From contig CAINDA010000035.1 of NCBI GenBank assembly GCA_903847205.1, positions 124,001-188,000 on the forward strand: DNA of 64,000 nt. The letters run 5' to 3'. How positions within the stretch are numbered: the stretch's first letter is position 1; each line of letters opens with the position of its first letter. Shown one piece after another: positions 1-9,000 of this stretch. The notes under the pieces are model-generated. The model did not search any database. It saw only the letters and a list, made by a program, of their open reading frames with translations, and was not told where the DNA came from. The translations under genes and the position numbers were made by a program. This stretch comes from an uncultured Bacteroidota bacterium. GTDB lineage: Bacteria > Bacteroidota > Bacteroidia > 2-12-FULL-35-15.

Positions 1-3000
1 TTGAAGATATAAGCAGAGGAGGTTCAAAAACATTTACTGAAATTGATTGCACACAGTTTTTTTGATCAGTTACGTTAACAGTATAAGTTCCTGCAGTAAG
101 ATTTGCGTCACTTGATAAACTTGAATTCACCGGGCTCCAGGAATAAGTATAAACATTACCCGTACCGCCTGTTACAGCAACGGCAGCAGCACCGTTGTTT
201 CCTCCATGACATAATACATTGGTTACAGAAAGAACCGTGACACCAATTTGAACCGGCTCGTTTAAAACAGTTGAATCCGGTGCTGCCGCACATCCTGCTG
301 CATCCGTTACGTTTACAGTAAAAGTACCAGCGGTTAATGCGGATGCGGTTAAATTGCTTCCTCCATAGGGAAGCCAGCTGATAGAGAACGGTGCAGTTCC
401 ATTAGTAATATTTACTGTTGCAGAACCGTCGATGCCGCCAAAACAAGATACATTCTGGCTGGATGAAATAGCAGCTGAAGGTCCTGAAACACCAATAAGA
501 TTTGATGATAAAGTAATTGAACAATTTAATGAATCTGTTACTTTAAAAGTATAAAGTCCGGACCCCAAACTATTTATTCCAGAGTATGAAGAAGTGCTTG
601 GAAGCCATAAATATGCATACGGCGGTGTTCCGCCGGATATTTGCGAATTAACTGATCCGTTTGATAAACTGCAGGAAGGATTAACAGAAACCAGATTACC
701 TGTAAGTGCTGGCGGCTGGACAATTGTAACAAATATATTTGCCTGACAGTTATTGGTGTCGCTTACTAAAATACTATAGTTCCCAGCTGGCAGTCCAAAA
801 GCTGTATCGCTTGCGGAAACAACTGGAGTCCATTGAAAAGAATATCCAGGTGTTCCTCCCGAAATACTTATACCTATTGATCCATCAGCATCACCAAAGC
901 AATTTAATTTCGACACCGAAGCTGTTGCAGTAACAGGAAGTGAAGGCTCTATTATAGTAACGAAAGAAGAGGTAACGCATCCGTTGAAATCGGTTATAGT
1001 AACAGTATCGTTGCCTGCTAATAGACCAGTACCAATTGGTCCGTTACCGCCAGACGGCGACCAGTTATAATTGTAAACAGGAGTACCTCCGCTTACACTC
1101 ACTAAAGCCTGGCCGTCACTGCCTCCAAAACATTTTACGTTAGCATAAGTTGAAGACATTAAAGAAGTTAACACAGCAGGCTGTGAAATAATAAAAGAGG
1201 CAGTCTGCAAACAGCTGTTGGTATCCCTCACCTGTAGAGTATACGTATTTGCTGATAAACCATTGACACCGGAAGTTACAGCGCCACTGGCAGACCATTG
1301 ATAGGAATACCCCGGTGTCCCCCCTGCAATAATAGCGGATGCGGTTCCATCACTCATTCCAAAGCAGCTTACATCCTTTGTTGTAACATTAATTACAAGC
1401 GGGAAAGGCTGTGTTATCAAGGGACTCACAACAGGAAGCGACTGGCACAAATTAGCATCTATAACAATAACTGTATCGATGCCAGGATTCAGACCAGTTT
1501 CAATTACGTTGGTTCCTCCGGATGTCCAGATATAAGTGAATGGAACAGCTGCTCCGGCAGGAGTAACAGTGGCTGTACCATCAGAAACACCGTAGCAGGT
1601 TACATTGGTTACAGTTGAAATAACCGCTGTCGGACCTGGGTTATCATTTACTGTAACCATTGCAGATGCAGGGCAGGCATTAGAATCATTTACTGCAACA
1701 CCGTAAGGGCCTGCCAGCAAAGATGAAGCTGCAGAATCCGTACCTCCTGCAGGAGACCATAAATAAGTATATGGTGGAATTCCGCCGGAGACAATAACAG
1801 AAGCCTTTCCATTTGCAAAACTGCAATTAGAATTTATGCTGGTAGGAACAAGCACCAAAGCAGAAGGCTGGGTTACTACTGCCGAGTCAATGAATGAGCA
1901 GCCTCGTGAATCAACTATTGTAACAGTATATGTCCCGATTGAAAGACTGGCAATATTCGGCCCAATAAATCCGCCAGGCATCCAGCTGAAATTATATGGA
2001 GGTGTACCTCCTGAAGGTGCCGAAGAAACCTTGCCGTCCGCCCCGCCAAAACAGGATACAGGAATAGCTGATTCAACTGCTGAAAGCGGAGCAGAGGGCT
2101 CAGTAATATCAAAAGAAGCTGTGGAGGCACAGGTAGGAGCACCGGCATTTTGAGTATCTTTAACCTGAACATTATACGTATTTGCAGAAAGATTACTTAA
2201 AGTTAAGCCTGTTGACCCATCTGACCAAAGATAGGTATAGCCTGGCATACCGCCTGCAGCAGTAACAGTAGCGCTTCCATTGCTGCCTCCAAAACAGCTC
2301 ACTGTTGTTGTGGCAGTAAATACTAAAATTGGATAAGGCTCCGTAATTTGGGGGCTTACAGCTGGCTGAGACTGGCATAAATTAGAATCGGTAACAGTAA
2401 GGGTATAGCTTCCAGGAGCTAAGCCGGATGCAGTTGAATCTGTTCCCCCTGAAGGCTGCCATAAGTATTTGTAAGGCGGGGCTACTCCTGTTACTGCAGA
2501 CCTCGCAACGCCGTTAGAAAAACCATTACATGTAACATTTGATGCTGAATAAACTACCGCTGCCGGACTTGCTCTATTATTTACGGTGACAGATTTGGCC
2601 GCAATACATCCGTTACTGTCAGTAACTCTAACAGTATATAATCCGGCCATTAGGGCTGATGCCGTATCATTAACACCGCCGTATGGCATCCATTGATAAG
2701 TATAAGAAGGCTTTCCGCCTGAAGCAAAAACAGAAGCTTTTCCATTTGAAAAACTACATTTGGAATCTATGCTGTCAACAGCCAGAATAACCTTGGAAGG
2801 TTGCGCAACTGATGCAGAATCAATTAATGAACATCCTTTAGAGTCTGTTAGTGTTAGGGTAAATGTTCCAATAGATAGACCGTAATCAGTCGATCCATTG
2901 CCATTTCCAGGCATCCAGCTGTAATTGTAAGGGCTTGTTCCGCCAGCGGCAATTGCCGACACACTGCCATTGCTGCCACCGTAGCATGAAACAGAAGTAT

Positions 3001-6000
3001 TTGAAAGAACCGCAGAAAGCGGAGCAGACGGCTGAGAAATTAAAAAGGTATCCTTCTTTACGCAGCTATGTGCATCGGTCACTTTTAGTGTATCAGTTGA
3101 GGCAGAAAGCCCTGAAATAGTTAATCCTGTTATAATACCAGGAAGCCATTGATAAGTATAACCGGGCGTACCGCCTGATACAGCTGCCGATGCTCCCCCG
3201 TCATTACCGCCAAAGCAACTCACCATATTTGAAGTTACAGTAATTGATATCGGCGGAGGCTCAATAATTTCGGCACTTATAGCAGGAAGTGAACTGCACA
3301 TATGAACATCGGTAACTATAACAGTATCGAAGCCGGGGAATAAACCTGTTATAGCAGCATCTGTTCTTCCTGAAGGAAGCCAGTAATAAGTGAATGGACC
3401 GGTGCCACCGAAAACAGTAACGGCAGCAGTCCCGTCAGAACCTCCGTTACAGGTAACGTAACTGATTGAACTGACAACCGCAGACGGACTGGCATTGTCA
3501 TTAACTATTACTGTTTTTGAGGCAGTACAAGCATTGCTGTCGGTTACTATAACAGTATATGTTCCTGAAAGCAAAGCTAAAGCAGAATCATATACTCCCC
3601 CATAAGGCTGCCATTGATAACTGAAAGGCTTTACGCCCCCTAAAACAGAAACCAATGCCTTTCCATTTGCCAGGCTGCAATTCGAATTTGTACTGCTTGT
3701 TGCAAGCGCCAAAGAATTAGGCTGTGTAACTGTAATTGAATCTTTAACAGAACATCCGTTAAAGTCCGTAGCAGTAACAATATATTTTCCAGCAGCAAGA
3801 TTGGAAAGATTTTGGGCATTAAAATTACCAGGCATCCATTTATAATCGTATGGTCCTGTTCCGCCTGATGCAAGGGAAGAAACCGAGCCTGTAGCACCTC
3901 CATTACATAAAACCGGACTGAACGATAAAGAAATAGAAAGAGGGGCCGCCGGCTGGGTTACAGTAATAGAGTCTTTGAGCACACAGCTATTCACATCTGT
4001 CAAGGTAAGCGTATATGTTCCGGCAATTAAACCGGAAATTGAACTGGTCAATGGAAGGCTTGCAAGCCAATAATAACTATATCCAGGAGTTCCCCCGGAA
4101 CCTAAACCAGTCAGCGCACCATTGTTCCCTCCGAAACAGCTCACATTTGTCTGGCCTGAAAAACTTATTCCCAAAGGAGAGGGTTCAGATATTTTTACAG
4201 TATCAACATTAGATAAACATCCTTTGGAATCAGCAACTGTTAAAGCATAATTACCGCTTGACAAGCCAGCTATTGCTGCTGATGTAAGTGCTCCAGGCTG
4301 CCATAAATAGACATATCCAGCAGTACCTCCTGCAGGTGATGATGATGCAGTTCCATTATTCAGATAATTACATGTTTCATCCGTTTTTGTAAGACCAGTT
4401 GTTACTTTTGCTGGCTCAGTTATTATAACTGAAGATATTGCTTTACAGCCATTTAAATCTGTTACTGTTAAAGTATGAGTACCTGCGTTCAAACTGTCAC
4501 AGCCTGCTGTAGGCGGTTCTGCAGGAACCCATGAATACAGGTAACCTGGAGTACCTCCGGAAACACTTGCAGTATCAGCTCCATCGCTGCCTCCAAAACA
4601 GGTAACATTTTTTTGCGGAGAAAAACTTACTGACAGAACTCCTGGCTGCGGAATTACACTGGGAGCATTGGTTACCGAACAGCCTTTGGCATCGGTAATG
4701 GTCAGGGTGTAACTTGCTGCCGGGAGGCCGGACTGGCTTTTTCCAACAAGGCTTCCCGGCATCCAGCTGTAGGTGAAAGGGGCGCCATTCTCTCCGGAAG
4801 CATCCGTGGAATTAAGTGCTCCGTCAGAAAGCCCGAAACACGAAACCAATGCAACAGTTGTTGAAACAGAGATACCAGTTAAAGGCTGTGTTATGGTAAA
4901 AGAAGTTTTTTTAATACATCCATGGGCATCAGTTACTTTTATTGTATCTGTTGCCGCAGAAAGTCCGGCAATACTTGAGCCCGTGGCAGAGCCTGGAAGC
5001 CAATGATATATAAAACCTGGAGTACCTCCGAATGCTGAAGCCCTAGCAGCACCATTACTTCCGCCTATGCAAGTTACATTAGAAATAGAATCAACTATAG
5101 CTAAAATAGGGGGAGGCTGAGAAATATGAACAACGGCTGAGGCTTTACAGCCATTTGGAGAAGTAGTAACAGTAACAGTGTAAGTTGTATCATAAGTAGG
5201 ATAAGAACCTGAAATAAGACCGGTGGCAGAAGCATTTGTACCCCCGTAAGGAGCCCAAACATAAGAATATACACCAACTCCACCAACTGCATTTACTGTG
5301 GCTGCTCCGGTTGCATTATTATTACAATCCACATTTGTATAAGAACTTATACTCAACACTGGAGCGGCAGCATCATTTACGATTGCAGACTTCAGTGCTG
5401 AACACCCATTATGATCAGTTACCAAAACCGTATAATGGTTCGCAACAATATTGTTGTAAGCCATGCTTGTGATTCCGCCAGGAGACCAGAAATATGTGAA
5501 AGGTGCAACTCCGCCGCTAAGTGACGCAACGGATGCCGAACCTGTTGGAAGGCCACAGCCAGAATTTGTAACAGCAGTTGTAATTACTATCGGCACCGGT
5601 TGTGTAACAGCGACTGTAGTAATTACAGTGCATTGTTTTGAATCGGTTACTGTAAGAGAATATGTACCTGCAAAAAGATTAGAGAGATTTTGAGTCGTTA
5701 ACATTATCGGTGCAGGAGTTATCCATAAATAATTATAGGGCGGTGTCCCGCCGGAAGGCGCAGAAGTAAGAGCACCGGTTGCCGAACCATTGCATAGCGC
5801 AGGTGTTGATACTGGAGCAACAGAAAGAATAGCCGGCTGAGATATAACAACAGAATCCTTTTTACTGCATCCGTTTTGCTGTGTTATAGTGAGTGTATAG
5901 GTGCCTGCAGTTAAATTATGCAGCGAATTTAGTGTAACACCGCCGGGCTGCCATAAATAGGTGTAATTTACAATATCTCCTCCTGTGAGAAAAGCCGAAA

Positions 6001-9000
6001 CAGCACCGTCATTCCCTCCAAAACAATCGGCATTAGTTTTAGGTGTGAAATTAATTCCTAATGGTCCCGGCTCTGTTATTACTGCATTACCAGCGGCTGT
6101 ACATAAATTAGCATCTGTTACTGTTACCGGATAAGACCCAGCTGGTAAATTAATTCTAGTTGATGTAACTGCCCCGCCTGCCCATAAATAGGTATAAGTG
6201 CCTGTTCCACCAGTTGGAATAGATATTGCTTTTCCATTGCTCCCGCCGTTACAGGTTTCGTTAACCGCTGTTACGTTGCTGGCCAGCACAGCTGCCGGCT
6301 CGGTAATTGTTACAGTGCCCGATTTAACACATGAATTAGCATCAGTAACTGTTACAGAATATATGCCTGCGGCTAAATTAGTTCTGGCAGCCGAAGTGCC
6401 TCCTCCTGTGGCCCATGAATAAGTATAAGGAGCTGTTCCCCCGGCTGGGCTTGCTGTAACTGAACCTGTGGCGGCAGTTTTACATTTCACATTTACCTGC
6501 CCGGAAAAACCTACTGTTAAAGGAGCTGAAGGCTGTGTTATTGTTACTGTAGGAGCAACTGCGGTGCAGCCATTAACATCTTTTACTGAAACAGTATACG
6601 TTCCAGCTGCCAGAGAAGCTTTCGTTGCGCTTGCAACGTACGAAAGAGGAGGTGTAAAATTATAAGTATAACCACCAGCTCCTCCGCTAGGCAAAGCAGT
6701 TATAGTTCCATTATTGCCAATACTTCCGTTATTGCAGCTCACATTAGTCTGGGTGGTTGTCAATGAAAGCATAGCCGCAGGCTGGGTTATAGTAATATTT
6801 TTTGTTGCTATGCACGAATTACCGTCTGTAACAGTAACAGTATAAAGTCCGGCCGTTAAACCCGCTCTGGCGGAAGTGGTGAAAGCCGGAGGAGCCCATG
6901 AATAAGTATAATTAGGTGTACCGCCTAAAGTGAGAGTATTGATACTTACAGCGCCGGTATTTGATCCAAAGCAATTGACATTTGTCTGGCTGAGTATATT
7001 GACAGTTAATGCGGATGGGACTGTTGCACTGATAATGCCGGATGCTGTTGCGGTGCATCCAGTTGCATCTGTAATTGTCAAAGAATATGTTCCGGAAGCT
7101 AAATTGGTAATTGTAATTCCTGTTAAGGGCCCAGGAAGCCAATTATAAGTGTATGGAGGAATACCGCCTGATACTGCAGCAGTTAATTTTCCATCATTCA
7201 AATAACTGCAAGTTTTAGGTGTCACTATTACGGCTGCAGCTAGAAGCGAGGGTTGCTTAATAGTATCTGGTTTTGTAATAACGCAGCCTGAATTATCATG
7301 CAGAGTTAATGTATATATTCCGGGAGTTAAATTTGAAATGGCAGCTGAAGTTGCTCCCCCGGGAGACCAGGAATAAATATATCCGGGAGTTCCACCTGTT
7401 GCAGCAGTACCAACTGATCCATTATTGCCGGAAGAACATCCAGCCCCCGTTACATTTACCTGTCCGACAAAATTCACGCCTAACTGGGAAGGCTCTGTAA
7501 TTAAAACTATCCCAGTTGCTGTGCACAACTTAGCATCTTTAACGGTTACATTATAAGATCCTGGTGAGAGTCCGCTGACACTGGCTGAAGTCTGCCCTCC
7601 GGTCCACAGATAAGTATAAGGAGAAGTCCCCCCACTTGGAAGGGCTGCACCTGTTCCATTATTAAAATGATAACAAGTCACGTCGGTTTTTGTAGTTGAT
7701 ACTGTCAGCACGGGCGGTTGAATAATTATTGCTGAATCAATAAAAACACAGCTGTTTTTATCTGTAATTTTCAATTTATATGTTCCTACTGTTAAATTTG
7801 TTATTGCAGCTGAAGTTGCCCCTCCAGGTGTCCATAAATAAATATAATTTGTTGGTATATTTCCTCCTGAAGCTGTTGCAGTAATAGAACCATTATTTCC
7901 TCCATAACAGCTCACATTCGTTTTCACAAAACTTATGGCAAGCGGTAGAGGTGCTTTTATAATGGCTGTGGAGTCTGCATGGCAAGTATCCGCATCAGTA
8001 ATGGTTACAATATATGTACCGGCAGTTAAATTAGAAATTGAACTGGATGTGGATCCGCCAGGCATCCATTTATATGTATACGGGGGTGTCCCTCCAGATG
8101 GAAAAACCGACGCTGTTCCATTACTGGAATAACTGCATACTATATCAGTTTTTGCTGTTGCAGCTACCAACGGAGGAGGCTGAAGAACACCTGAGGAATC
8201 TTTTTTTACGCATCCATGGCTATCAGTTACAGTTACTCTATAAAATCCAGATGTTAAATTTGTTACTGAACTTGATGTTTCCGAGCCAGGCATCCATTTA
8301 TAAGTATAGCCCGGGCTTCCTCCTGAAACTAAAAGTGAAATTGAACCATTATTGCGGCAATAACAGCCTTTAACCATAACTGCGGTGGGTGTGGTAACAA
8401 TTGCTAAAGGTGCAGCAACTATAGGATTAACTATAGCTTTGCACCCATTTAAATCTTTAATAGTAAGTGTATAAGTTAACGCAGCCAAATTAATAATTGA
8501 AGCAGATGTCTGCCCGCCCGGCTGCCATAAATAAGTATAACCGGGGATACCGCCTGATACTGCAGACAAAATCGATCCATTATTTCCTCCGCTGCAAGTA
8601 GGATTGGTAACCGTTGTGTTAGCTAAAATTGGTGTTGGAGGCTGCGTGATTGTAACAGTTTTAGAAGCAATGCATCCTAAATTATCATGTACAGTCAAAG
8701 TATAAGGCCCTGCAGTTAAATTTGATATTGAATTTGAAGTTGCCCCTCCTGGTGACCATGAGTATGTATAATTAGGAGTGCCTCCGGCAGGAACACCTGA
8801 AGCAGAGCCAGTATTTCCTCCAAAACAAGCAACGTTAACGGGTGTTACGGCAATAGTAAGTGTTAATTGAGTAATAGTAAAACTGGAGGTGATCTGACAT
8901 CCGTTAAAATCCTTTACTATAACGGAATATACGCCTAACGGCAGACCAGTGATTGAAGAACTTGTTTGATTCCCTTGTGACCATAAGTAGGTATATGGTC

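Noticed and set aside
1836-2153. Plus-strand open frames opposite the giant adhesin (also near 1298, 8038 and 10532)
   Set aside because: They lie antisense to a strongly supported repeat gene, show no domain or signal peptide, and recur because the repeat codons are open on the other strand.
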